Source: Paragonimus skrjabini miyazakii (lineage: Eukaryota > Platyhelminthes > Trematoda > Plagiorchiida > Troglotrematidae). Taken from it: a stretch of DNA of 64,000 nt. Below the pieces are notes generated by a model that worked only from the letters and a program-made list of their open reading frames with translations, did no database searches and was not told where the DNA came from. Shown one piece after another: positions 1 through 12,580 of this stretch (position 1 is the stretch's first letter; every line of letters begins with the position of its first letter). The stretch is from contig JTDE01001345.1 of assembly GCA_014338405.1 (NCBI GenBank), positions 12,783 to 76,782 of the forward strand, read 5' to 3'. The translations under genes and the position numbers were made by a program.

Positions 1-1734
1 TTGATCCGCAAAATGTGCTCAATCGGCCGTCTGTTCATTGAGTTTTCCAATCGTCCGGAACGGTATTCTTTACAAGGTAGCAACTGCGGGGGAAGATATT
101 TGATCAGTTGTGAATCCTAATCATTTTCTTGCCTAGGTCTGGGCGTCCTGGCCGTAACTCAACCCACATATAACCATGAATAATCACAACACCAATAATT
201 TCATACCGCATCGGCAGTCTCGTAATATACACCGGGTCGACCTACGTGCTGCATATAGCAGAGAGAATAGTCTAAAACATGCTACTGCAGAGCACTCGCC
301 CACTGTCCTATTAAATCCAGATTTCAAGTCACTCCCAGCCCTCATTTCTAGCAATCACTATGCAGGTCCCACAAAGGGTATAGCTAATCATGGTAACAAC
401 CATGGTACCAACCAGCCCTAGGCCTCCTTCGTCTCTTGCTTAGACTTTGAATGCGAATTAATAAAGATGCTTTCAACGTTCGCATTTCGACACAGACAGA
501 TTAACAGAACGTTAGACTAGTTGAACGTCGATTTCTGTAGCACTTCAGGGACCAAAATCTGTTATCTACCCTATACTGGCCATACAATTTGGATGATTCC
601 ACGGCCGACGTTACCAGTCGGGATGGAGTAAGTATTGTGTTCTGCGCGACGGCCGGAGTTGCGTTGGTTGATTAGACTCTTGTCAGCAATTGGCGTCTAC
701 TTGACTAGTTCTACTAAGGCCAGTGATAGATGCAAAATATTCATAATTCTTTTCGTTGTATCTGGTTATTCTCCAGTTGACTGTAGTGACGTCGGTGTCC
801 ATAACGCCTTTAACTCGGAGCTGGCCGCTCTCGTTCGGTCAGCACCTAGTACTTATACATTCTTTCCGGCTAGAGGTATGCACGCCCAGGTCGACCGTCT
901 TGGTGGGGCCAAGTCAAGTTTAGGTGGAAGAGTTAACATGGCATCTCGTCGGTCGGATAACGGCGGGCGACGGTCACAAATGTGTGCAGACCATAGTACA
1001 TTTCCCGCCAGCACTTGTTGTTTCGGGCATCGTGTGCGTCACTGTTATAATTGGCGCCTCTTTCTTTGAATCGGACTTATTCTCAGATAGACCACATAGC
1101 TGGTAGTTATCGGTGGGGGACTCCACTCAGGACTGTCGTTCTTATTGAAGCACATAATTAAATTTAGAGTACGCATTGATACAATGTCGCTTATTTCTTA
1201 CTTTTGTTGGGTAACGACCCCATCGACTTGTATTGTAGCATGCAGCAATAAACAAACATTGGATTTCAGAGAAATCCTTGGAATTGTTAGATGCCAGATG
1301 GAACATTTCTCCTGGCAACTCATATAACAAGTTTAGAGGAGATATATGTAGGAGGCTGAAACGTGACCTGATTGCCGATTGTGAGACTGGACTGGTGGAG
1401 AAAGTTGTGAGAAATGGAAACCATTTTTTGCATCGGGGAACACTAGGCGACTTTTTAAGCTTATCTTTTCTCCTGGTCCCAGACGAGCCTCTGTCACTGA
1501 AGCTATCAGCAATACAGTTGGCACACACCCACAATAAGTCCAGAAGGTTAAAACACTGGGTGGAACACTTTGACGATCAGTTTACTTGGCCTCCTGTTTT
1601 AATGTGTTACCGCCACAAACTTGTGATATAGCACCCAAGTCGATAGATTTAGAACCATCCATTAAAATTAGGATCCGCAATGATATTTTGGTCTGCTGGC
1701 CAAGATAGTCTCGTCTCAGTTGCGAGATGGTGAT
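1..1734. other. Intergenic, no supported gene
   Basis: Only short open frames in several overlapping registers are present. None has a recognisable domain, signal peptide or splice-flanked exon, so I see nothing to annotate here. Confidence 0.5.
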
Positions 1735-2830
1735 AGAGGTCTTGACTCAGTTGTCTTAACTTGTGCGGTTGACGGAGAACCTCCCTCCGTGTTAGGATCA
1801 CTTGATAATAGTCCCCTTATTCAAGAAAAGAATCCAGGGCTCTTGCAAAACCGTTGGAGGATTAATCTGATTCAAGTCATTACTACGGCTCTTCAATTCA
1901 TTTTACTTTGTTGACTCACTGCAGCATGGAAAGTAGGCATTATGGGAGAACAGGCAGGGTTTCGTCCTAGATGATACTATGTTGGTCGACTTTTCGCACT
2001 TCACCAAATTCTGCAACATATTCTTGTGTACCGGGACAGGGGTGCGTTCGATTCAGTGGATCGATCCACGCTTCTGGACTCGCCTAAACACAGAGGTGTA
2101 CCAAACAAGTGTATGAACATCCTGTCGGCGCCTTATTCTCACACTTCAGCTCAGGTTAGGGTTTTTCTGTGAACTGTCTAACAGTTTCGGCACCACGAGC
2201 GGCGTACGTCAAAACTATCCAGCTTCATCTCTTTTAATTTGGTTGTATTTGAGGACTGTCTGCGACACTCACGAGATATCTGCCTGGACGTCGCACCTGG
2301 CCAATAATTGTCTGATCTTGATTCAGCAGATGACAAGGTGTTGTCTTCTGACATCTTTCAAGTAACACAAACAATGACATACGCTATTTCACACTTTTAG
2401 ACGTATTTTGGAATGCACGTTGCGAAGTGCTTTTGCAAGATGGCTGCGATTATGGTGATTTGATGTTGGGTAGTGAGGTTATAGAAGTTGTAGACCAGTT
2501 TAAGTATCTGGAAAGTTGCATCGGTGGTGGCGGCAGATGTGTAGGCAATGACGCAGAAGCGTGTATCTGTAAGGTTAGAGCAATATTCGTTAACCTAGGA
2601 CACATCTGGCAATACAGAAGCATCTCTTTGAAACTTGAGGATGGCATATATAAGGAAATTTAGAAGGTTGTATTGCGATATTCCAGCGAAATTGATGGCT
2701 CAGGGTGCAAGATGTGAACTATCTTTAGGTATCTTACCACCGACGTTTGCGCTCGAGCGTTGGAATCGCGAAGCACCAACGACTAAAAATGAGAAGTTTA
2801 GGATGTGGGTATTTGATAGTGACTGCTAAA
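1735..2830 (+). pseudogene. Decayed RTE-like LINE reverse transcriptase
   Basis: Conceptual translation in shifting frames recovers the order of blocks expected for an RTE-type non-LTR reverse transcriptase. Near 1,945 there is GEQAGFRPR (family: EQAGFR). It is followed by RLFALHQILQHILVYRDRGAFDSVDR (family: FALRQI...AFDSVDR, around 2,000-2,065). Next come a GVPNKCMNIL block (about 2,095-2,125) and SFGTTSGVRQNYPAS (family: GVRQGCP, about 2,185-2,225). Further on, EVVDQFKYLESCI (about 2,480-2,525) resembles the C-terminal 'VD.F.YLGS.I' block, followed by 'VRAIFVNLGHIWQYRSISL'. Several stops and frameshifts interrupt it, the catalytic YADD block is not recoverable, and no endonuclease domain is visible. 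It is a dead, 5'-truncated copy. The family assignment is by motif memory only. Confidence 0.75.
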
Positions 2831-4157
2831 CTAGTTCGTTCGTCCAATCCTTACGTTTGCGCAGACTTAAATGCCCTGTTCCTTAATGACTACGGAGTGA
2901 TGTCAAACACCGAGGAATTCGCTGCTTGTTCAAGCCTGGCAGCCTTAAACTTCTATATGACCTCCTAACAGTCGGCCGGACCGTCAAACACAGCCATCAG
3001 CGCCTTCTTCGTAGTTGCCAGCTCCATCTTCGCAAGGCCTTTTCGCGCCGCGTCCAGAACCACCTTCGTCCTACTTTACATCAGCGTCCGCAAAGCAGCC
3101 AGCTTCCTACGGTCAACCATGTCTCCGACCATTTGGTCGCGTCATCAAAGTCCTCCACGCACGCTTGAACGTTTCAGTTTTCTGACCGCCGCACCTAGGG
3201 TATCTTCATTCTCGTGTTTGTCAGGGCATCAATTATTTTGACCGAAAAGGATGTTTGGTCTGAAAGGTTGTTTATTGCACGGAATCCATTACAAATTATA
3301 AGAAAACCAAGGAACAACTACTGCGAGCACTATTTTACACGGCTGACGTGCATCTGCATCCTCTGGACAGCAGTGTATGGTTATTCGCTTTAGTGATACG
3401 TCCCACAATGTGTGTGCTTTTTTTGCCGTCAATCGTTTCTGGTCCCTCGTCTTTCTAGTGTGGAGACCTGATCTTTAATTCCCATGCGTACGAGTCGTGT
3501 AATATTTTTGACAATGAAAGGTTTACTTTTGCAACAGTCTTGTTACGTTGTTTTCTCTGTTGTTCAAACCGTATTCTGTAGGCGACTGTGAATGGTTGTT
3601 GTGAGGAGGCAGTCGATTTAGATGCGTTCTATAAACCCACAGATTTACATTTAACAGAAGAAAGTACCGTAACATAGTTATAGGCTGATTACTCAGTATG
3701 CTTGTTGTAGTTTATTGAAGACTGAAAGGTAACCTTACCTACATATTAACAGAACACTATCAAGTGTCCGTCAAAACGATCGGTATCCATCAGATATGTG
3801 ATTTACTTTAGCGTTTGGCTTGACAGATGTACCTAATGTTGGAGTTTAAGGTGGAGTACGGGACTTGTTTGTTTACTGATACGTATACAGTTTTGTGGAA
3901 TAATTGAAAACATAACTTGATTACTAAGTGTATATCTGATATCAAGTAGATACTGATAAGTGATACAAGTAGAAAGACAACAACTTATGTTAAATCGCCA
4001 GCAGATTCGAATTATGCGTTCAGGTACCTTAGTCTTACGCACGGTCTGGGCTGGATTTATGTATATATATATATGTATATATCTTAAAATGGCAGAGGGC
4101 AGAAGATTATACGTAAATATATATACTGTTATTGAACGTGTATAGGTTTACCACCAT
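2831..4157. other. Intergenic, AT-rich patch
   Basis: No supported gene. An alternating TA tract (about 4,058-4,082) is the only structured sequence noticed. Confidence 0.45.
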
Positions 4158-4980
4158 CTAACGGATATATATATCAATCTCTGTTGACGAGGAGAGAAAT
4201 CGGGATTCCTTAGTTACCGTTGAAACGTTAAGTACAGCTGACCTGGTCTCCAATTTCAACTCTCTCAACAACTGCTCATCAATAAGAGTTGAGTCGGATC
4301 CACAGTCGAGTAACGCATTGACCTCAATCACTTTGTCAGAACTATGCAACCTCACTGGAATCACTCCCAGAGCTACTCGGCTGTTGTATGAAGTCGTAGC
4401 GTTTATGGTTGCTCGCTTGGACAAAGGAAATGTTGTATTTTCGTGATGGAGAAGTGGGTGATGTTTAGACTAACAACCACCCAATCCACATTTGTTCCTG
4501 GACCTACAGCTCATCGAAGAGTGATTGGCTTTGAGGCATAACTGACATAGCCTTTACTTTGAGACGGTCGACAGGCGTTCTGCAATGCTCATAGCTCTGA
4601 ATTGTGAACATTGGTCCATACAGTAATTACCGTTACATTCTAGGCAAGACAGAACGTACCCCGGTTTAGACTCGTCCACTACGCAAGTGGCCAGCGACGC
4701 AATACGGCTTCCACGGGTCTCAGATCGTTCGTTTTTATAAAACCCATCGCTTCTTTGGTTTGGTTCTCCTATGTACATAGCTTGTGCAGCTGCTATCTCC
4801 GCGCAATTGCACACGAACTCGTACAAGTCCTTGAAAGTCGGTACCCGAGGTGTTCGAAGTATGCTAGAGGCCATTTTGAACCAATCGAGCTGTAGCGCGA
4901 GGCAATCGTCTAACTACCGCCGCCACGGTTACGGACTCATTCAGATCCACCTCGTACTGCATCTGCTGTAGGGTATTAAG
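4158..4980 (-). pseudogene. BEL/Pao LTR retrotransposon gag-protease fragment
   Basis: Reading the minus strand from about 4,980 downward gives a gag-like stretch ending in AAVVRRLPRATARL, then, after a frameshift near 4,870, a frame beginning MASSILRTPRVPTFKDLYEF. A Cys-rich block CLECNGNYCMDQC follows, then a CX2CX4HX4C zinc knuckle (CQLCLKANHSSMSC, about 4,505-4,545). The last part (4,158-4,424) contains VNALLDCGSDSTLIDEQLL, the aspartic protease signature of BEL/Pao polyproteins in which the usual D-S/T-G is here D-C-G. Two in-frame stops (around 4,551 and 4,465) plus the frameshift show it is inactive. Reverse transcriptase and integrase are absent downstream and no LTR was seen. Confidence 0.8.
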
Positions 4981-7900
4981 ACAAGCTTTCATCTGTATTA
5001 CTAGCTTGTTTAACGCATCTTACTGCTTATTGTAGGTGCAGTACAAATCGAGGATAAAAATTCAGCTTATTGAGTATAAGGTCAGTTTTGTATAGTCTGT
5101 GGACTTTTGACAAAATGGTATGTGTAAACTGTCTGACAAAATGTAGACCTCTGCTAGTGTTTGTGCTCAGGCATAGGACGTTTTAAAATCAACCTTTTAC
5201 TGTGAATAAACGATTTTTTATCGGTCATCAATGGATGGTTGTCGACTGCTTCTTCAACACTGAGTACGATCTGTGATCGCTGTTTCGTTCTCTCCCTGGG
5301 TTTCTCAGTGTAATCCTTTCTACATTGGTGGACAGGAAATCGAAAGCAGACGATTCGAACCGACTGATTGGTTTGTGCTTGTCATGACAAAGGTACAATC
5401 ATGACTTCATACTACTACCACATTTATCTTTCTCCTGACTGAATACTAACTCATTCACTGTGAATGGAACGACTTTCGTTGTATTCACTGCTTGCTTTTG
5501 GGAGCCATTCGACTATGTGAAATTTGTTTTACATAACTCAGTATTCAAATCTGCAGTCCATCTGTTTCCAACTTAGCATTAAGACCGTCAAAGATTAACT
5601 GATTATTCCTATTTCCCACACAGCTGGAATGTGATATATGTACGTTGAATAATAAACTTGAGGTTATAAGAGTGAGTGCTTCAGCATTCTCAAACAGCAA
5701 GATGATAACGAGTGAGTAAATGAATAGCATTTGATCACGTTAGTGAAAAAGAATCAGGAGATCTATACGGGTTATACCCTCAGTGGATTTAACTAAAATG
5801 ACACATTACAAGAATATATGCTATCAATAGTTTTTCTTCAAGTGGCTAGATATTTCACGATGGTTGCATTTCGTCTTATAAGTGTAACAACGTAGAAAAT
5901 TTTAATTCTCTCTACGAACAAAATATAAGTTCCATCATGGTGAGTTCATGCTAGTTGTTTTGTGTATTCTGTTCAGTCCTCTGTTGCGGTTGAAATTGCC
6001 ATCCGTGTAAATGAAACGTAGACAGACATAACGTATTCGTATGGAGTGAGAATACTCCAGAATGAACCATTTTCAGCAAACATTTAGCAAGATTAAGCCC
6101 TAATGTTCGGGTTGGTCAAAATAACACAAGCTCTTTTACTGTCTTGAAGACACATGATTCTGCATTGACTCTTTATGTTACTAAGAAGCAGATGGCTTCT
6201 AACACATCCCAACAGACCTCACCATTTATCGTGTTTCTGATATTTTCGAGTCCCGTTCTTGTGTTCATCCAAACGGCACACACTGTGGTTTATTGGTCAT
6301 TGCCTTGTACAACAGATAGTCACATTGATGGTCTATTTTAACCTTCAGTACATCTTCCTCAAGTCGAATCGGGAAAACCATTCTGGCTCACTGGGCCTTG
6401 GTTTGTTTACAGGGTGGGATTAGTTGATTGTTTGTGCGAATGTATCTTCCCATAAAACTAAACAACTGATTACCAGTAGCTGTGACAGTAAATTGTATGT
6501 TTACCACGTAAGCCAGTGGAACAGTTTGTTAGTGTTCCGCTAGCTCACATGTCCGGTCCCATTGTTGCCGCATTAGACGAATCGTTTCTACAGAATGAAT
6601 GAACTAACCACTTTTGGAATCTGAAACCACCCGAGATGAATGTAAACTGCGCATAAGCAACCGTCACTTTTCAATACTTCTCATGTCGATCGGCAACCGA
6701 TCCATCGCTCATGGTTGCTTGATCCGGTGATCGTTAATAAATGTATTTTAGTCCCGAAACACTTGCTAAGTTTCAGACTTTTACACAGAAGGAGAAAGAT
6801 TCAAGCATGTCGCCTAAAGGTCTTGATAAATCCGTTCTTCTCACACCTATTCAAAAATACAAGTGCTTGAAAACAAAGCACAAAAAAAGAAGGTACCGTG
6901 TTGGACTGATCTGTACCTACCTAGTGAGTACGGCTACATGCTGCTTAGGACTGCTGGTTGACCAAATGGCCTTTGAAATGATTATGCTCTGGTCACAATC
7001 AGGACTCATATAGAACAAAGTCTAATTAGACTGTGCATGAGCTGTACAAGCTAACAACTGGTGGCTCAAGAGGTTGACAGATTTGTGTTTGTGATTGCAC
7101 CCAACCAGCTTGTGTGTATCAAAAGGTCACAGTTGGGTGTGGCTTTGATCAGTTGTTTGACTGACTGACCTTCAATGCACTGTTTTGTACGGACCAGGTA
7201 CCAGTCCTAATCAGAACCTATGACAATAACTTACCAACTGATCTGGACTCATACGTTTGATAAATCGACATACACTGATCATTATGGCTATTTGATTTTT
7301 GCCTGCACATTCGGATGCGCCTTTCGGTTGTTAATCTGCGATCAGGAGCACTATATTTGAGATTTGCTTTTGTAGGAACTCATCAATATTGTCATAAAAG
7401 CAACACTCTACGTTTACCTTACATTGTCTGAAAACTGATGGTAAACGTTTAGTTGCACTCATCTGAAAGTAGAATGCAAATTGTCCGACTTTCTCGATAA
7501 GTCAAGTAATAGCTGTCTTGTTCAATCCGATTGTGAATTTCACAGTCAAACTGAATTAACCAATCGGTAAGTAATGATTTCACCGCTAATTTGAATCTAC
7601 CTGTTTTGAGTATTGTTAACTGAACACCGCTCACACCGCCAGTTTTACAGTCGTCGACACCGATAAAGTGAGTTGCTTCATTGTACTGTAGTTGCTATCT
7701 CGTTAATCGTTGAAATGTAATCAAAGTCTCCTAACTTAGCTATATGGCGGAGAATTGATGTGTTCAGGGCTGTGATCTTAACTTAGCCACCTCACTTATT
7801 TGAGTAAACTTTTCAAAAATAAGCGACATTCATGCATTTGGCATTTTAAATTGAGAGCTTCGATTCAGTCAATACAATACTGTACAAGATAAAGTAGTCA

Positions 7901-8351
7901 TGATCTGACAATTGAAAGAAGTGGGTATTTCGACAGCAGTGCAAACCACGCAACAAAAGTGAGTTTAAACGTTAGATGATAGTTAGAATTAACCAAAACA
8001 GTCAAAAGTCGTGCTAACTATCTGATATCCGGGGCAATTAAAATGTGTAATTTATATTCAGCGACAATTGCAAACGTGACCATCCGCCACAACTACCAAA
8101 TTAACATTTTCCCAAGAGGCAGTCGAAGTTATTACAGAACCGAGAAGAAAGGAAGAAATCGAACCGCTTACGAGAGAGAAGGACTACCAGATCCGAGATG
8201 ACAGAAATTCATAGTTATACGTTTGTCAAAGAGAAAGATCTCAGCGCCAAATCCTCAGCTGGAACAGTAGTCCTATTGTTTCGATAGCAAAACAAGTATG
8301 GCTTATAAAGTTGCCGAATTTGCCAGACGCCCGTTACAAAATTGAAGCAAA
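4981..8351. other. Intergenic, nothing recognised
   Basis: Only small unrelated open frames. Two splice-flanked short segments at 7,546-7,566 and 7,651-7,667 were noticed but not accepted as exons. Confidence 0.45.
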
Positions 8352-8601
8352 ATTGGTTGTGTTCACATATGGCAATTTGGTCGTGCCTAACGTGAGGTCA
8401 ATGGTGCAGTGGTAAACACGGTTGCCTCATAAACAGCGTGGCCGTGGTTCTAGTCCCGGTAGTGACGATAATATGCAGTACTGACCAGCTCTAATGAGAG
8501 CGAAACTCGAGTCTAGTGCTTCTTTTCTAAAGGGGCCGACTGGATAGTCCATGGGAATGCGACGGCTGAGATCAATATTGGGTGATGTTCAAATTGAAAG
8601 G
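8352..8601 (+). mobile_element. tRNA-related SINE, partial copy
   Basis: Member of a family repeated about eight times in the window. The + strand has a pol III A-box-like block (GGTGCAGTGGT, about 8,402) and, about 36 nt later, a B-box-like block GGTTCTAGTCCC (about 8,446). The shared 3' body follows (GCGAAACTCGAGTCTAGTGC, then GGGGCCGACTGGATAG) and ends near GGTGATGTTCAAATTGAA. It lacks the 5' third seen in the copy at 36,421. Confidence 0.75.
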
Positions 8602-9767
8602 GTATAACCACGAGCTCGGACAGCTTTCTTCACACATGACATTTCCAACAGTTCATTGGAAATTTCTTTATTAACACGTCTATCCCGATAGTTAAATAGC
8701 ATGATTTTGACCGTATGTTTACTGACCAGGCTGAATAGGATGGTTATTGTATGATATGTGAAGAAGATTGGGCAACTCGAACACTATTACCAGACAAGTA
8801 GAGGCAAATGTTTACAGTCGGTGATAAGGCACAATCTAAGATCATCGTACAATGATTATGTGATGGCTATATTGATGCTATACAGATTCACATTCGTTAA
8901 CGAATATCATTAGACCGGTGGTGCGTGTCCTCATTTTTTGCCATACTGCGCGCAAGACTGATCCTGCATTAGGAATGCCGGTGAACACTGAATATGCTGT
9001 GAACACAGAATCATGAGAAGTCTAACTGACACGGTTGTTCAATAGTAGTTGGGACCGATTGAGACAGTGACACGTACACATATATCTTTTCTAAACAGGT
9101 TGCCCGGTTTCAGTGGTCAGCAGCTGTGTTGATATGCTATGACCAACCAACGGCACATCGGTTTTCACTGTCGGTGGCTGTGTCGATGTTGTCACATCCA
9201 CATGAACTGTATAGGTGGATTAAAGCAGAACAACCGAAGTTGTAATGAGAGAGAACGTGATACACATCGCCGCATTACTGCCCCATATTTTCTGTGGGTA
9301 GTGCTTGTCTGGAATATGAATGTGAATACACCAACGAACGGGGGGCAATGTTATTTCATAGGATATTTCCAATCAAAATTCTGGATAGTTCGACAGTAAT
9401 TTACTCAGTAAAGATCAAACTTGTATACTCTTTAAATCTGTCACTAACCGAACGTCGTTCCGTCTTTTCAAGCCACCAGCCGTTGCACCGAGCAACGCTG
9501 GGTGCGATATGTGCTTCTTCAACTTATGAAGCACCCGACTGGACCATTATAAAGTCCTATATATTTTGTCTGGTACGAGCTCAATAAAGCATCACAGACA
9601 ACATATGGTTCAGCACGCTTACACCGGTGAGGACTATGAGAACTGATCAATTTTTATGTTTTATTGAGATTCATGCAATAAACTCGGTAGAACTGTAATG
9701 TAGTTCTCATGCGCCTTGCTCAGGATCAGCAGGTTTTTTGTTCTTTCAAGTTGAAAATCTTACACAA
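8602..9767. other. Intergenic, nothing recognised
   Basis: No domain, repeat or splice-flanked exon recognised on either strand. Confidence 0.4.
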
Positions 9768-10016
9768 TTGATCACAGCTGTCGCATTCTCATAAACTTTC
9801 CAATCGGCCCCTTTCGAATACAACAAACACTAAACTCGAGTTTCGCTCTCATCAGAACTCACAAGCAGTGCCTATCCTTGCCACGACCGACACTAGAACT
9901 CCGGCCACGGTTTGATGAGGCAACTGTGTTGACCACTGTGCCACTGACCTCAGATTAGGCAAAACCGAATTATCGTGTGTGAACACTCAACCACTTTTGC
10001 TTGTGAATAATGATCA
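9768..10016 (-). mobile_element. tRNA-related SINE, partial copy
   Basis: Reverse-strand copy of the family at 8,352. Both internal promoter-like boxes (minus strand, about 9,895-9,950) and the CACTCAACCACTTTTGCTTG block are recognisable. Confidence 0.75.
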
Positions 10017-10489
10017 CTCTTTAATGCGTCGCTTTTGAAAGGACTGGTAGAATTATTAATATACTCTGTTAGACACACTAAACGTACTCGTTTAGGTTCG
10101 GTTGTGATAAATATATTGTTGGCTAATGTAAGCATCAAATCATAATTGTTGACGTACAGATCGGTGAGTATGGATTAAAGATGAACACAGCTTGTAGTAG
10201 AACGGTCCACTAAGGGTGTAGATCATGCCCGACTAAACTAATTAAGACCTCAATAGGTTATAACATCAGAGAAATGGCATGACGAGCGATTCCATTTTCA
10301 TTTATTCATCATCAGGCCGAATACATAATTATCGGACAAGCTGAATACTATTCGCACAAGGTTGTAGTTGAACATTTGCATATGATTATTCGGATCTGCC
10401 AGTTGTGTTGGTGTGATTAACATGCTACTCTCAAAAGCACGAAGACCGCAATCCGACTTCCGGTTTGGATAAGAATATGGACTACTGGT

Positions 10490-10600
10490 AAACTATAACA
10501 ACAGCGAAACTCGAGTCTGCTCTTTTCTATCTAAATGGGCTAGTAGAAAAGCCTATTTGAATGCAAAGGCCGCGATCAAGTGTGCGTAGTGTTCAGTATG
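10490..10600 (+). mobile_element. SINE 3' fragment
   Basis: Contains the GCGAAACTCGAGTCT block of the same SINE family followed by a diverged version of its 3' body. The tRNA-like part is missing. Confidence 0.55.
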
Positions 10601-10807
10601 AAACCAATGTGTCAGGTCTGTGTGAAACAGTTTTGTCAGGATGAAGCGAACAAGACGAGTAACAAGTTCAAAGTTACCAACGTGATAAGTAAACACGGAA
10701 ACAACTATTTGATATAATCGCGTCACCATTATGATGCAATTGGAACCGAGGCATTGTTTATTGCCTTCGAAACTGTCCACTGTAGTTATACTTGCGACAG
10801 AGTAACA

Positions 10808-11877
10808 AACAAAAACGTGTTTTCTGTGGTTAATCATCAGGCCAATTACAACACAACAAACATGAGACCAATCAACAGAATGATTGATTGATTGATTGAT
10901 TGATTGTGGGCCGGGGGGCGATTAAGTGTCTGCACGCAGATGTCAGAGTTGCGCAATCGGATGCCAATGACTGACAACGGTCATCATTCGGAATCTCACC
11001 ACTTTTGGTTGATGTCTTGGCACTCGGTAGATAATTTTACTGGCAGAATGATTGGAATCAGTCAGCTGAACAACAGTCGCCCTTGAAACCGTTCTAATCA
11101 CATCACTGTTCGATCACGCAAGATGGTGTTTACGCACTCTGTGAGACAACCACCCTGTTGTACGACCAGTGTGTGATACTCGATATGAGAAAACAAATGG
11201 AGAAACATAACGACTGGTTGTAGAACATTGTCTTTGAGTGGTGAGCTGACAACGGTTGTTGAACAGAAACTCACGCAAAGTTGAGCGAAAAAGTTGGTTA
11301 TTTCGATTGAATCTCTGAGTTTTCTTGCGATAACTTTGGCTACGGGATCTCCCGTGAAAGACAGACGAATAAATGCAAACTTCCTATTCACAAAAGATGT
11401 GCTGGGTTTCAACTCTACCGTCTGCATCGCATTCTGAAATAAATGCACTGGGTAGCCATACTGCACGAACACTTCCTGTATAGAGCTCGATGCTGTTTAT
11501 TTTCCTGTACAGACTAGCTTAATCTGTAAAGTGTCAGGGTACAAACCTTCAGCGCCCTACTCGTCAGACATCGCATGAGGTTTCACTTTTGATTTGACAG
11601 AATGGAACTGTCGGAGTGGATGTTCTGACCATCCCAAGTCTGTTACTATTCGACTACGCAACCCTGATCTCTGCACTCAGAAGAAGTTCGTGCTGACACT
11701 TAATCTATCCCTGACCCACAAACTATCAAGCCCACAATTTGAGACAGTGATTGTGTAACTGATAACAAACACGTCGTCCATAACCTACAGTGATCAATTT
11801 TCTCACTCATCCTGTTCATTGGTGTTTGTTGTGTTGTAATTGGCCTGATGATTAACCACAGAAAACACGTTTTTGTT
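10808..11877. mobile_element. Element with perfect 54-bp inverted termini
   Basis: Positions 10,808-10,861 are the exact reverse complement of 11,824-11,877 (54 of 54 bases by eye). The enclosed roughly 960 bp have no recognisable transposase, and open frames inside do not match a family I know. This fits a non-autonomous DNA element or a recent inverted duplication. No clear target-site duplication was established. Confidence 0.65.
10881..10906. repeat. Tetranucleotide microsatellite (TGAT)n
   Basis: Six and a half tandem TGAT units, just inside the left inverted terminus of the element above. Confidence 0.95.
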
Positions 11878-12147
11878 CGCTGCGCTGTTGTTCTCCGAGC
11901 CCTCGCTGTTTGACTGTTCATAATGTGAGTGGTGGGCAATGTCAGTTGCGAGACCTGAACAAGGCGCTTCTGTGCGCACAGGGATGAGTTATTCATTGTT
12001 ACTAGTAAGTAGTTTTGCCTAGTTGTGATGTTAAACAAGATCCAGCTGAATGCGATCCAGGCGAAGACCTGACATTTCACAATTGGGTCTCACTTATTCA
12101 TTTTTGTTCGCTGATTAGTAGTAGGGAATATTGGTTTCCATACAGAT

Positions 12148-12580
12148 TGATCATCACCCACAATTGATCACGGCAGTCGCCTTTCCACAGACATTTCAGT
12201 CGGTCCCTTTCGACAAGAAGCATTAGACTGGCGTTTCGTTCTCATTAGAGCTCGTCAGTAGCGCATCTCATCGCCACTGCCGAGACTAGATCTCCGGTCA
12301 CGCTGTTCATGTTCATGTACCACTGCGTCACTGACCTCAGATTAGGCATGACCAAATTGTCATATGTGAACACTCAACCACTTTCGCTTGTGAGTAATGA
12401 TCAGGTTGCACGATCGTCTCGATAGGAGACACAGTTACTGTCCGTTTAGTCCAGTCGATAATCCCGCGATTAGGACTTCCTAGACAGGTCGAAATCTCCG
12501 ATCTCATTAAACCTGCTAGGCGATATTTTACATTACTGATGAGTAGTCGGGGATTTGGTTGATTATAACCAAATCCCCGG
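12148..12580 (-). mobile_element. tRNA-related SINE with terminal hairpin
   Basis: Near-complete reverse-strand copy. Beyond the tRNA-like core it carries the family's 5' body (TCCTAGACAGGTCGAAATC and GCTAGGCGATATTTTA as seen on the + strand). It ends in a hairpin whose 13-nt arms (12,548-12,560 and 12,567-12,579) pair perfectly around a 6-nt loop. The hairpin contains the GAGTAGTCGGGGA terminus seen in other copies. Confidence 0.8.

Noticed and set aside
635..1631. Overlapping open frames up to 144 codons
   Set aside because: No domain, no signal peptide and no splice context; lengths are within chance expectation.
7546..7667. Two splice-flanked segments of 21 and 17 nt (donors GTAAGT and GTGAGT)
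   Set aside because: Stops occur in most phases, the second is not a multiple of three, and they lie 11 kb upstream of the signal-peptide exon with no coding neighbour.
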